Positions 35,454 through 45,007 of a stretch of 64,000 bases of DNA are shown piece by piece. The notes beneath the pieces are model-generated. The model was not told the DNA's origin. It made no database searches and was given only the letters and a program-made list of their open reading frames with translations. The DNA is from RYN-230 sp963829725. Its GTDB lineage: Bacteria; Actinomycetota; Actinomycetes; Streptosporangiales; Streptosporangiaceae. The position numbers were made by a program, and so were the translations under genes. The stretch's first letter is position 1. Each line of letters opens with the position of its first letter. Location of the stretch: assembly GCA_963829725.1 (NCBI GenBank), contig CAWHJW010000019.1, positions 463,998 to 527,997 on the forward strand, given 5' to 3'.

Positions 35454-36783
35454 TTAGGGCTCGCAAATGAATTAGTCATGTTTGTCTGAGATGAACCCGT
35501 AGCGTTGTGGTATGGCGATCTTGGCGCAGGAGCAGGACCGGCTGGCGGGCAGGCTGGCGGAGATCAGGCCGCATCTGGATGAGCGGCAGTGGCGGCTGCT
35601 GCTGGGGGCCGGGGCACGGGCGATCGGCCGGGGCGGGGCAAAGGTGGTGGCCAGGGTGGCTGGGGCGAGCGCGGATACGGTGTCGCGGGGCGTCCGTGAG
35701 CTGGAGTCCGGGATCGAGCCGGATGGGCGGGTGCGCCGGAAGGGCGCCGGCCGGCTGGCGGTGGAAGAGGCCGATCCGGGGCTGGTGCCGGCGCTGGGTG
35801 CGCTGGTGGATCCTGAGTCGCGGGGAGACCCGGAGTCGCCGCTGCGGTGGACGACCAAGTCCACGTCGCATCTGGCGGGTGAGCTGGCCACGCGCGGGCA
35901 TGCGGTGACCGCAGTGACGGTGGCCCGGCTGCTGAAGCAGGCCGGCTACAGCCTGCAGGGCAATGCCAAGACCGTCGAGGGGAAGCAGCACCCGGACCGG
36001 GATGCCCAGTTCCGGTACATCAGCGCGCAGGTCGTGGCGTTCCAGGCAGCCGGCGACCCGGTCATCTCGGTGGATACGAAAAAGAAGGAGCTGGCCGGCA
36101 ACTTCGCCAATGGCGGGGCGGAATGGGAGCCGGCGGGTGACCCGCGCCAGGTGAACGTGCACGACTTCGCTGATAAGGATCTGGGCAAGGCGGTGCCGTA
36201 CGGGGTGTATGACGTGACCGCCAGCACCGGGTGGGTGAACGTGGGGACCGACGCTGACACCGGCCAGTTCGCGGTGGAGTCGATCCGCCGCTGGTGGAGC
36301 ACGGTCGGCAAGCCCTGCTATCCGCACGCGCGAAGACTGCTGATCACCGCCGATTCCGGCGGGTCCAATGGCAGCCGCCTCCGGCTCTGGAAGACCGAGC
36401 TGGCCAGGCTCGCCGCCGAGGCCGGCCTGGAGATCAGCGTGCTTCACCTGCCGCCGGGAACTTCGAAATGGAACCGGATCGAGCACCGGCTGTTCAGTCA
36501 CATCTCGATGAACTGGCGGGGCCGCCCGCTGGAGTCCCGCGAGGTCATCATCGAGACGATTAGTGCTGTCACCACCAGGACCGGGCTGAAGGTCCGTGCG
36601 GTCCTGGACACCGGCATATACCCCCGGGGCATCAGGATCCCGGACAAGGAGATGAAGGCGTTCGAGGCCCGTCACCTGCACCGTCACCAATTCCACGGGG
36701 ACTGGAACTACACAATACGGGCGACGCCAGCCGACCCTGCGACACACCCGGATGATCCGAAGTAATTGTTGTGCGAGCCCTTA
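35454..36783. mobile_element. ISAzo13-family insertion sequence
   Basis: Ends TTAGGGCTCGCA (35454-35465) and its near-inverse TGCGAGCCCTTA (36772-36783). About 1.33 kb, single intact transposase. Confidence 0.78.
35512..36765 (+). CDS. ISAzo13-family transposase, intact
   Basis: 417 aa. LRWTTKSTSHLAGELATRGH, VISVDTKKKELAGNFANGG (Asp), RLLITADSGGSNGSR (Asp) and GTSKWNRIEHRLFSHIS (Glu) are the DDE landmarks of ISAzo13. The ORF is unbroken, so the element could be active. Confidence 0.9.
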   Translation: MAILAQEQDRLAGRLAEIRPHLDERQWRLLLGAGARAIGRGGAKVVARVAGASADTVSRGVRELESGIEPDGRVRRKGAGRLAVEEADPGLVPALGALVDPESRGDPESPLRWTTKSTSHLAGELATRGHAVTAVTVARLLKQAGYSLQGNAKTVEGKQHPDRDAQFRYISAQVVAFQAAGDPVISVDTKKKELAGNFANGGAEWEPAGDPRQVNVHDFADKDLGKAVPYGVYDVTASTGWVNVGTDADTGQFAVESIRRWWSTVGKPCYPHARRLLITADSGGSNGSRLRLWKTELARLAAEAGLEISVLHLPPGTSKWNRIEHRLFSHISMNWRGRPLESREVIIETISAVTTRTGLKVRAVLDTGIYPRGIRIPDKEMKAFEARHLHRHQFHGDWNYTIRATPADPATHPDDPK

Positions 36784-36993
36784 GTCACTGAGCCTTTTTC
36801 ATCCTGATCTTGGAGCGGCCGGGCATGTGGCCTGATCATGGGCGGTGACGAGTACCCGCCGCTCAAAGGTTCTCCTGGAGCGGTGGTCTGCACCAAACCC
36901 TGGCATCCGGCAGCCGAGATGCACCTGAACGAAGAGACGGGCTGGGTGTGGCGGGACCAGTGATCGACATGACGATTTCGCGGGGTGCTGGCA

Positions 36994-37010
36994 TCTCGTG
37001 TTTCCGAGTT
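36994..37010. repeat. Solitary IS701-type inverted repeat end
   Basis: TCTCGTGTTTCCGAGTT is identical to the right end of the IS at 23497-25205, but no such transposase is near. It abuts the cut end of an IS110 transposase, marking a deletion or past excision. Confidence 0.75.
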
Positions 37011-37397
37011 AGGCGGCGCCTGGGACGGGATGCAGCTGCCGCGCAGCAGCACGCACCCGGACAACTTCGCGAGCCGCAACGCGTCTTCCGCGTGCGTCTT
37101 ATGCCCCTTCAGGGCCTTGGCGTGCGCCGGGTTAATCACCGCGACCTGCTGGAAGTCCCGCTCTATCAGCGCGTAATACACCGGCTCGGTGTACACCCCG
37201 CTGGCCTCCATCACCACATGGGTGACGCCCCGCTTGCGCAGGTCAGCGGCCATCGTCTGGAGCACCCCGTAGAACGTCCGGTACTCCAGCACCTCACACG
37301 TCCGCGTCCACGCCCGGTGACCCGGCGTGCGGACCCCGCCCTTGATCATGTCCTTGTGGACATCGATCCCGGCGACCCGCTCATACAGCACTCTCAT
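37011..37397 (-). pseudogene. IS110-family transposase, N-terminal fragment
   Basis: From ATG 37397: MRVLYERVAGIDVHKDMIKG, then VVMEASGVYTEPVYYALIER and NPAHAKALKGHKTHAEDALR. This is the RuvC-like DEDD domain of IS110. The frame runs into the solitary IS701 end after IPSQAPP; the C-terminal half is missing. Confidence 0.82.
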
Positions 37398-37523
37398 GCG
37401 CCTGCCCGCCTCCTGCAACGGCTCACTCAAACAACAGGGAAAAGTGAGCCGCCCGCCGGAGCCCAAATCAGTACAGGAGACTGACACACGCGCACGCAGC
37501 AGCAACGGGGGGTACCCGGCATA

Positions 37524-37811
37524 GGGCTCCAGCACCAAACTTGCATACGGCCTCTAACGGGCCACGACGGACCGGTGACGACGAGCGGCACGCCAGCCCA
37601 AGCCTGCCCGCCTCACCCAACCCGCGTCAGCTGATCCGCCATCCAGACCACACAGATCGCCCACGGCCCTCAGCCGGCCAGCAGAGCCGCAGCGCCCAGT
37701 TTCGTCCCCACGGGAGCGCCACGAAGCGGCGCATGTATTTCTTGCATGCCATCTGCAGGCAGCACATCCACCCGCGTGTCCCGTGCAGGTCACCGTCCTC
37801 CCGCGTCCCCG
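37524..37811. repeat. Direct repeat copy 1 with att-like core
   Basis: About 288 bp nearly identical to 39626-39914. It contains the core CTTGCATGCCAT (37741-37752) followed by the same right flank as the tRNA-Ala repeats, but its left flank is not tRNA. A Phd/PIN TA module follows at 37998. Confidence 0.85.
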
Positions 37812-37997
37812 CAAGTCCGCTCACGTCCGGGTGAGTTGCGGTACTTCCGCGCTGTACCGCTCCCTGGACCGACTGCGCTCCCAGGCGGGTGGCCAGCGGC
37901 CATGACCGGCTGCGGGGCGCCCGCCCACTTGAGATCGCGCCTCTCGCTGGTGGCCTCGTTCCCAAGGGTGGACTAACCTCTTAGCTAAGGAGGAGTC

Positions 37998-38255
37998 ATG
38001 CCGAGCGAGGCCGCTGCGCAATTCAACATCCATGATGCCAAGACCAACCTGTCCCGGATCATCGAGCGGGTCGAGCATGGTGAAGAGATCGTCATCAGCC
38101 GTGCGGGGAATCCGGTTGCCAAGGTCGTCCCGCTGGCCCGTAGGCTCGACCGGACCGGGCGCGGCTCTTTGCGTGGCAAGCTCGTTGCTGCTGAGGACTG
38201 GGATTCTGACGAGGTCAACGAGGCCATCGCCCGCGAGTTCGGCATGATGCAGTGA
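37998..38255 (+). CDS. Phd/YefM-type antitoxin
   Basis: 85 aa, AQFNIHDAKTNLSRIIERVE then VISRAGNPVAKVVPL, the Phd DNA-binding fold, with an acidic tail (WDSDEVNEAIAREFG). AGGAGG precedes the ATG. Overlaps the PIN toxin start by 4 bp. Confidence 0.9.
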   Translation: MPSEAAAQFNIHDAKTNLSRIIERVEHGEEIVISRAGNPVAKVVPLARRLDRTGRGSLRGKLVAAEDWDSDEVNEAIAREFGMMQ

Positions 38256-38626
38256 GCCTGCTGCTGGACACCCATGTGGTGCTCTGGTGGCTGACCGACG
38301 ATCCCACGCTGTCTGACGAAATCAAGACTAGGCTCGACCACGACCCAGATGTCTACGTCAGCTCCGCGACCATCTGGGAAGTGGCGATCAAACAGTCAGC
38401 CGGCAAGCTCACTGAGCCAGCAGATCTGCCCGAACGCATCCGCGATAGCGGATTCGCCGAGCTGCCCATCAACTCCGAGCACGCCATCGCCGCCGGGCGC
38501 CTCCCGATGATCCACCGGGATCCCTTCGACCGCATGCTGGTGGCGCAGGCCCGATGCGAAGATCTCACGCTGGTAACAAGAGATCCTCAATGCCAGAAAT
38601 ACGAGGTTGCCGTTCTCCCTGCCTGA
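38252..38626 (+). CDS. vapC: PIN-domain ribonuclease toxin (VapC-like)
   Basis: 124 aa. Acidic active-site residues are in LLLDTHVVLWWL, SSATIWEVAIK and HRDPFDRMLVAQA. GTG start inside the antitoxin stop. VapC toxins cleave tRNA or rRNA and are held by the Phd partner. Confidence 0.9.
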   Translation: MSLLLDTHVVLWWLTDDPTLSDEIKTRLDHDPDVYVSSATIWEVAIKQSAGKLTEPADLPERIRDSGFAELPINSEHAIAAGRLPMIHRDPFDRMLVAQARCEDLTLVTRDPQCQKYEVAVLPA

Positions 38627-38699
38627 GTGTGGGGTGCCAGAAGTCTGCACGGCCTGTGAGCTGCAGCGATGCGCCAGGTTACCCGGTAGGCCATGATGA

Positions 38700-39430
38700 T
38701 CGCCCGTGTCCCTCCGTCTGCTCTATCTCATCTTCATCCGGGTCTGCGGCTGGCCGGTCCTGTGCCGCTCGAATACTCGACCGAGGGGCTGACCTGCCCG
38801 ATCGCTAGCAGGCTGGTCGCCGTGATGATTGGCTGGCCGGGTGCTGCTCAAGATCGTCTACCTGCTGACGTGCCGGGTACTCGGCGTGGCTGTCCTGGTG
38901 TTCCGCGGCGACCGGGCGCAGGCCGCTGAGTTTCTGGTGCTCCGGCACGAGAACGCGGTGCTGCGCCACAACATCGGCAGGGTGCGATACGAGCCGGCCG
39001 ACCGGGTGTGGTTCGCCGCACTGGCACGGCTCCTCCCCCGCAGGCGCTGGACGAAGATCTTCCCCGTCACGCCAGCGACGCTGCTGGCCTGGCACCACAG
39101 ACTGGCCGCGAAGAAGTACGACACGAGTAAACGGCGCAAGCCCGGGCGACCGCCGACGGCGGCGAGCATCGCCCGCCTAGTCGTCCGGCTGGCGAAGGAG
39201 AATCCACTGTGGGGATACCGCCGGATCCACGGCGAGCTGGCAAAGCTCGGCCTCGCCGTTGCGCCGTCTACCGTGTGGGAGATCCTGCATGCCGCGGGCA
39301 TCGATCCGGCGCCCCGCCGGTCAGATTCAACCTGGCGGCAGTTCTTGCACGTCCAGGCCGACGGGATCCCTCGCGGTCGACTTCCTGCACGTAGACAGCG
39401 TGCTGCTCAAGAGACTGGACGTATCAGTTA
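38700..39430 (+). pseudogene. Integrase-core transposase, truncated copy 2
   Basis: Same N-terminus as copy 1 but extends further: KENPLWGYRRIHGELAKLGL, then VWEILHAAGIDPAPRR and FLHVQADG. A frameshift follows (AVDFLHVDSVLLKRL in another frame), and the DDE catalytic core is lost. Part of a duplication with 30.9 kb. Confidence 0.82.
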
Positions 39431-39532
39431 CGTGGAATCACGCAGCAGGCCAGCAAGTTCCTTGATCAAGATGGTCGAGTCAGTGATCTTGATCCGGGCG
39501 CCCCGGAGTGCAGACATACGGGCGGATTCCGT

Positions 39533-39632
39533 TAGGTGCGGCTCTCCGGGAGTGAGGGCGCGTGAGGGGATATAGCGCTCTGTGATGTTATCTGTCCGGT
39601 TCAGTCGTGTCGGTGCGTGCTTAGAGGGCTCC
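39533..39632. repeat. Left-end remnant of an ISKra4-type element
   Basis: GGTGCGGCTCTCCGGGAGTGAGG.. through GGTGCGTGCTTAGAGGGCTCC matches 26451-26552, the left 100 bp of the ISKra4 element, without any transposase. It runs straight into direct repeat copy 2. Confidence 0.75.
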
Positions 39633-39914
39633 AGCACCAAACTTGCATGCGGCCTCTAACGGGCCACGAGGGACCGCTGACGACGAGCGGCACGCCAGCC
39701 CAAGCCTGCCCGCCTCACCCAACCCGCGTCAGCTGATCCGCCATCCAGACCACACAGATCGCCCACGGCCCTCAGCCGGCCAGCAGAGCCGCAGCGCCCA
39801 GTTTCGTCCCCACGGGAGCGCCACGAAGCGGCGCATGTATTTCTTGCATGCCATCTGCAGGCAGCACATCCACCCGCGTGTCCCGTGCAGGTCACCGTCC
39901 TCCCGCGTCCCCGC
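39626..39914. repeat. Direct repeat copy 2 with att-like core
   Basis: Near-identical to 37524-37811; core CTTGCATGCCAT at 39843-39854. The right flank continues (to about 40070) with GCCTGACCAGCGGCAAC and CAGGCTACAGG, shared with 54226-54260. YefM/YoeB follow. Confidence 0.85.
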
Positions 39915-40238
39915 GCGGCCACCTTCGTCCGTATGCGTTGCGGTACTTTCGCGCTGTACCGCTCCCGCACCTGCTAAAGCCACCAGCCATGGCCGAGACA
40001 GTGGCCTGACCAGCGGCAACCTCGTTCACCAGGCTACAGGTGTGGGCTGCCCGGCGCGCGGCGCATCCGATCCAAGCAGCCCCCGGAAGCCAGCCCCCCG
40101 GTGCTCCCCCCGGTCCCGGCCCGGGCACCACGGCAACTGCCGGTTCCGGGAGACTCGCCAGCAGAAACCGTCACGCGCACCCGGGGGCCGCACAGCAACG
40201 TCCGCTTCTGCGATGAAGGAGCACCTTCCGATGTGCGA

Positions 40239-40266
40239 CTAGTGGTACAGTATCTAGTACCACTAG
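40239..40266. promoter_or_regulatory. yefM-yoeB operator
   Basis: CTAGTGGTAC-N8-GTACCACTAG, perfect 10-bp arms, 15 bp before the yefM start codon. Such GTAC-centred palindromes fit autoregulation by a YefM/YoeB complex. Confidence 0.75.
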
Positions 40267-40281
40267 ACGGGGAGGCTGCTC

Positions 40282-40527
40282 ATGGCGATCACTGCCAGCG
40301 AGGCCCGCAAGAACCTCTTCCCGCTCATCGAGAAAGTCAACGACGACCGCACTCCGATCGAGATCACCTCGCGTCACGGTGATGCAGTGCTGCTGTCCCG
40401 CGCGGACTACGAGGCGCTGGAGGAGACCGCTCATCTGCTCCGGGTCCCGGCCAACGCCAGGCGGCTGATCGAGAGCTTGCAGCAGGCCCTGTCTGGCCAG
40501 CGCGAAGAGCACGACCTGGCCCGGTGA
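40282..40527 (+). CDS. yefM: YefM-type antitoxin
   Basis: 81 aa, MAITASEARKNLFPLIEKVN and ITSRHGDAVLLSRADYEALE are canonical YefM. GGGGAGG sits before ATG 40282. Overlaps yoeB by 4 bp. Confidence 0.93.
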   Translation: MAITASEARKNLFPLIEKVNDDRTPIEITSRHGDAVLLSRADYEALEETAHLLRVPANARRLIESLQQALSGQREEHDLAR

Positions 40528-40781
40528 GGCTGGTCTTCACCCCGCACGGCTGGGAGGACTACACCTACTGGCTGTCCGCGGACCGGACGTTGCTCAAGCG
40601 GATTAACCGGCTGATCGAAGACGCTCTCCGCGACCCGGCCACCGGAATCGGCAAGCCCGAACCACTCCGCCACATGCTCGCAGGCACCTGGTCGCGGCGG
40701 ATCAGCGAAGAACACCGACTAGTCTACCTCGTAGACGGACAAGACCTCGTCATCCTGCAAGCCCGGTTCCACTACAAATAA
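40524..40781 (+). CDS. yoeB: YoeB/Txe mRNA interferase toxin
   Basis: 85 aa. FTPHGWEDYTYWLSADRTLL, KPEPLRHMLAGTWSRRISEE and HRLVY with terminal ARFHYK are typical of Txe/YoeB, including catalytic Glu, Arg and C-terminal His-Tyr. Cleaves ribosome-bound mRNA when YefM is lost. Confidence 0.93.
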   Translation: MRLVFTPHGWEDYTYWLSADRTLLKRINRLIEDALRDPATGIGKPEPLRHMLAGTWSRRISEEHRLVYLVDGQDLVILQARFHYK

Positions 40782-41111
40782 CCGCGCTCTCAATGCCGAA
40801 TAGTGTGCGTTGCGTGGCTGCATGATTATGCGGTGACTCTGCATGCCTGACGAAGCCCCGGCGCGAGGACTTGTGGAGTCCCACACAACCTGGACCTTCA
40901 CGGCGCGGCCTGGCCGGATGCTCTTTTCTAATTCCGCGACGGTACGTTTGCGCGGTTTCGTCCGAGGCCGCCGCGGCCGTGGCATAGAGCCAGATCCGCC
41001 TAACATGCCTAACATCACCTCGCTAGCCCGATGTCGCGGTTTGCGTAGTGACCAGGTTGTTCTGTGGCGAGGCCTACCGGCCGTGACTCTAAGCTGAGTC
41101 GTGGATATGGG
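40782..41111. other. Gap before the IS4 element; may hold the severed tail of the 42.6-kb gene
   Basis: No independent gene. Joining across the IS, the minus-strand frame of the 684-aa protein would continue to a stop at 40719, overlapping the yoeB end. Codon use here is poor for this genome, so the continuation may be chance. Confidence 0.4.
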
Positions 41112-42607
41112 TCAATGACATTAAGTTAAGCGGGGACAGGTAGTAGCCAGAAGATGATCCTGGTCAGCGGGGTCAGCCGGGCGGTCTTGCCGGGTTTGCG
41201 GGTCTTGTACCGGTGCCGGGCCGTTTGGTCTTGCGCTCGTAGCGGCGGCCGTGCCGCAGCGGGACGAGATTGCGGTGGAAGGTGATCTCGAAGGCGAGGT
41301 CGGCGGCGAGGTCGCTGAGGCGCTCAGGGGGAAAAGCATCCGGAGTCGCTGATGCGGCTGCGGATGGCGTCGCGGGCGCGGGTGAAGGAGATCCGGGCGG
41401 GGTCCAGAGGCGTCGTCTGCGGCGTGACTGATCAGGGTGCGGATTGCCTGGTAGCAGCAGAGCATGGCGTAGATCTCCTGGCGGATCATCGGCGGGGAAT
41501 TCGAGCGCAGCACCACCGCCGCGCCGCCGCGCAGGGAGGTCTCCAGCTCATCGAAGCAGGTCTCCAGCTGCCAGCGGCAGGCGTAGGCGCCGGCGGCCTG
41601 CTCGCAGGTCAGCAGGGCAGGATCGGTGATGCCGGTGACGAGGGTGAAGGTCTCAGAGGTCTCGCTGCCATCCTCGGAAGTCACCGAGTACTCGATGACC
41701 CGCACCGGGATGCCGGGAATGTCCCCGCCGGTGGCGCCTGTGCGGCGCATCCGGCGGGAGGCGGCCGGGTCGGCGATCCGTGATAGCCAGGTCCCGTCGG
41801 GCAGCACCTCCAGCACCGGCAGGTCCACGCCGGACTTGGCCCGCCACAGCACGTGCGCCCCGGTGGCGAGCACCTCGGCGAGCAGGCCGTGGCCCAGGAA
41901 GTTGCGGTCGGCTAGCAGCAGGTCCCCGGGTGAGAGCTTGCCGAGCAGCTGGCGGGCCAGCGGCTGCTCCCCGGTGGCCAGCAGCGAGGTCGCCGCGCCG
42001 AGTACCGCCCGGGTCCCGCATTCCCCGAGGCCGACGACGCGGATCTGCGGGAAGGGCCCGCGGCCGCCGTCGTTGCCCGGGTAGCCGAACTCTGCCCCGT
42101 TCTCCTCGTTACCGGGCAGGTCCAGGCACATCCCGTCGATCGCTGCCAGGCGCATCCCGGACACGAACGCGCGCTCCTGGTCCTGCCCGGCCAGCGGCCC
42201 GGCGGTCTCCTCCAGCAGCCGTTCCATCACCTGCCAGCCCAGGCGCTGCCGCGCGTAGGTGATCGCCGCCGGGCTCGGCTGCATCCCCAGCTCCAGCCGG
42301 TCCCGGAACCGCCTCGCCCAGTCCAGGCCCGCGACCAGCTTGTTCCACACCTCGCCGTAACCCGACTGGAAGAACAGCACCATCGCCAGCAGGTAGTACA
42401 CGACGACCCGCGCCGGTAAAGTCCGGGTGCGCTGCTCCCGCACGCCTGCCTGCCCGACGACCCGGTCCACCAGCTCCGGGGTGAACACCTTCGCCAGCAC
42501 CCCGATCCCGATCCGGTCCGCCAGCCGGTCCCCGGCTACCACCCGCTGTCCTGGCCTCGCCACACAGGCGATCTTACACCGCCGTAAGTCTAACTTAACG
42601 CCATTGA
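41112..42607. mobile_element. IS4-family insertion sequence with 8-bp target duplication
   Basis: Inverted ends TCAATGACATTAAGTTA (41112) and, inverted, TCAATGGCGTTAAGTTA (42607). Direct repeat GATATGGG at 41104-41111 and 42608-42615. The element sits in the 3' part of the gene at 42595-44649 and supplies its present stop codon. Confidence 0.88.
41121..42563 (-). pseudogene. IS4-family transposase with C-terminal frameshifts
   Basis: From GTG 42563 (VARPGQRVVAGDRL). Landmarks: MRLAAIDGMCLDLPGNEENG (Asp), GDLLLADRNFLGHGLL (Asp), CRWQLETCFDELETSLRGG (Glu). After TLISHAADDAS the frame is lost; the proper end (LDPARISFTRARDAIRSRIS, ERLSDLAADLAFEITFHRN) is spread over two other frames. Catalytic residues precede the damage. 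Confidence 0.82.
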
Positions 42608-44649
42608 GATATGGGTGGATAGTCTCGCTGCTTCTGGGTATCCAGGAAACCCCTGAACTCCGGGGAGAAATGATCGTCGCTGGAGTGCAAGCAGCCGAAG
42701 TCAGGATCGCTGGCGATCCATTCCGACGGGCGCTCCATCTCGCACTCGGGGTTGTTGATAGCGAACTCCAGGCTGGTGACCACCTGCCTGGCGAGGTACT
42801 GCAACTCGTTTTTGATCTGCTCGGCGTCGGGCTGTGCCTGATTGTCTTCGGGTTTGCGCATGCAGGCTTCGAGCTGGTGGTTACGGTGCGCGTAAATAGC
42901 GGCGTAAACACAGGCCAAGTTGTACGCGGCCGGCCAGGACGGGGTGCTGCACTGCCCTGGCCAGCGGCGGGTGCGCAGCCGCTTGAACATAGGCGCCGGA
43001 TCCTTATGTCCCGACGGCGTGCCTGGCTTGTACGGAATATCCAAGAGTTTCGCGATACGGGAGCTGTCACCCGCGATGGCGGTCGCAATCCGCAGGACCG
43101 TTTGGGCGTGAGGCAGCTGGTGGGCTTTCGTCGGGCTGGCGTTCTCCTTGTCGTTCTTGTCGTTCAACCTCTGGCGCACGACCACGAGCAGCTGGGCGAG
43201 GCAAACGCCGTCGTGAAAACTCTGCCGATGCCGCAGCTGCCAGTACGGCTTGAGTACCCCGCGCTCGTTACGGTGCCAGAACGACTGCCAGATGACATCC
43301 CTCAGCGTCAGATATTTCCGAATCTTCTGCAGTTCCTTCCACGCGGCCTCCAGCAAATAGGATCTCAGCTCGGCTCTCAGTACAAGCTTGCGGTTCTCGA
43401 CGAGGTGCTTTTCGCTTTTATCGGCCGGTGTCCCATCCCACCGGTGCAGGATTCTCAGTACAGCGTTGAACGTGGTCCTTTCTTCCTCACTCATTCTCGT
43501 GCAAGGATCCGAACTCGCGATCATCTCAAGCGACATGGCGAGCCGGTAGCGTCCGCGGTAGAAGCGCGGATACTGCTCCTGGTTATTCGCGTGCAGTGCG
43601 AGAGCTTTAACATGACCGCCAGTGAGGTCATAGAGATGCGCCAGTTCGTACCGGGCCACGCCAGCGCACTGGCTGCTGAACGCAACCTTTTCCAGGATTC
43701 CGATCTTCGTACACCGGGTCGTGCTGACCTCTTCCTCGGTTTCTGGATAGGCGCGCACGTGCCGGGCGTGCAGCATGGCCGCCAGATCACCGCCGTCGGC
43801 CGCGCCGATGGACCAAGGCGGTGCCGTGGGGTCTCCGGCGAAGATGCGCCGGGCGACGTAGCCCGCTGCCGCACAAGCGGCGTCGTCGAGACTGCCCGCG
43901 GTCAAGGTCTTGGTACCGATGCTCGCCCCGGTTCCCGGGTCGTCAAGGCTGACCGTGACCCTCGTGAGGGCGTCGATCTTTGCCGGACCGGCGGCACATT
44001 CCACCCATACCCGGGCCCGGACCCGGCGCGGGCTCGGCCACAGCATCCCGAAGAAACGGATGATCGCCCCGGCTAGGCCGCTGCCGTTGACCCCGCTGGC
44101 CTCGGCAACGGACGCCAGTGCGCTGGACCTGCTGCCGCCGGGCAAGATGGCCGGCGCGCGCACTTCCACCGCAGGAAGCCAGAACTTGAGCTCCGCGGCA
44201 AGCCGGTGATGGCGCTGCACATCTGTGAGCGCACCCTTGGCGTCACCGGACGGGTCGGTCTGCTGGGCGCGGGTAAGCTCCGACGTGTCCAGGAAGCGGG
44301 CATGGTAACGCTGCGACAAAGCCTCAAGCTGCCGGTAGCCGATCACCAGCAGGACGACAATGATGAGCCAACCGATCTGCCCAGGCCCGGGAAGGTAAGG
44401 TCCCGGCGGCACCGGCGGAAGGAGGAAAAGGGCACGGATGAGCACGTCGGCACCCCGGGTGAACGCGTCGGAAAGACTGCCGGACGCATTCGCCGAATAA
44501 GTCAAGCCATACCGGGTGAGGTACGCCGCCGTGGCCAAGGCGGCAATAGCCGCGGCCACTCGGAGCACGCGAAGGCTGAAAAAGTAACCTATCAGGCCCA
44601 ACACGACGGCTACCAGCGCTAACGCTATCCACACAAACCACGAATTCAT
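42595..44649 (-). CDS. Large membrane-anchored hypothetical protein, C-terminus altered by IS4
   Basis: 684 aa from ATG 44649. Two N-terminal helices (FVWIALALVAVVLGLIGYFF, VLRVAAAIAALATAAYL) and a third near residue 85 (IGWLIIVVLLVIGY) precede a long cytoplasmic helical part with TPR-like stretches (GVARYELAHLYDLTGGHVKA, then WPAAYNLACVYAAIYAHR). I do not recognise the family. The last codons (SQWR) and the stop come from the IS4 end. Lower GC and odd codon use suggest transfer. Confidence 0.6.
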   Translation of the reverse strand: MNSWFVWIALALVAVVLGLIGYFFSLRVLRVAAAIAALATAAYLTRYGLTYSANASGSLSDAFTRGADVLIRALFLLPPVPPGPYLPGPGQIGWLIIVVLLVIGYRQLEALSQRYHARFLDTSELTRAQQTDPSGDAKGALTDVQRHHRLAAELKFWLPAVEVRAPAILPGGSRSSALASVAEASGVNGSGLAGAIIRFFGMLWPSPRRVRARVWVECAAGPAKIDALTRVTVSLDDPGTGASIGTKTLTAGSLDDAACAAAGYVARRIFAGDPTAPPWSIGAADGGDLAAMLHARHVRAYPETEEEVSTTRCTKIGILEKVAFSSQCAGVARYELAHLYDLTGGHVKALALHANNQEQYPRFYRGRYRLAMSLEMIASSDPCTRMSEEERTTFNAVLRILHRWDGTPADKSEKHLVENRKLVLRAELRSYLLEAAWKELQKIRKYLTLRDVIWQSFWHRNERGVLKPYWQLRHRQSFHDGVCLAQLLVVVRQRLNDKNDKENASPTKAHQLPHAQTVLRIATAIAGDSSRIAKLLDIPYKPGTPSGHKDPAPMFKRLRTRRWPGQCSTPSWPAAYNLACVYAAIYAHRNHQLEACMRKPEDNQAQPDAEQIKNELQYLARQVVTSLEFAINNPECEMERPSEWIASDPDFGCLHSSDDHFSPEFRGFLDTQKQRDYPPISQWR

Positions 44650-45007
44650 GACCCCCCCAACCAGGCCGACCCGCCCATGGCATCGCGCCACGCCGCCCTG
44701 GACACAAGGCCGAAGGGCGACTCAGCTGCCCAGCGGAAAGCATGCTGCCGCCTGCCGCCACGCTGACCGGCGTTGCCAACACCAGTATGCCCACGGCAAA
44801 CCCCACTGAGCCACACATATAAACGGAATCAGCTTGCACGCGGCTATCAGCGCGTCCAGAGGATGCCTGCACACCATGGCTTCGCCAGGGTGACGGGCGC
44901 ATCCGGCTGCATGAATATACATGCCTGCCTGATACCGGCAATGCCCTCTCGTGCCGCCCCGTGGGCGTGAGGCCAGGCGGGTTGGCGTGGTCCTGGTCAC
45001 AGGAGGG
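44650..45007. other. Intergenic region, no supported gene
   Basis: A minus-strand frame (44722-45000) has a hydrophobic patch (LIPFICVAQWGLPWAYWCW) but no ribosome site or family pattern. Confidence 0.4.

Noticed and set aside
41121..43088. 655-aa minus-strand frame covering the IS4 transposase
   Set aside because: Its first 175 codons lie outside the IS, antisense-frame to another gene; the transposase begins at GTG 42563.
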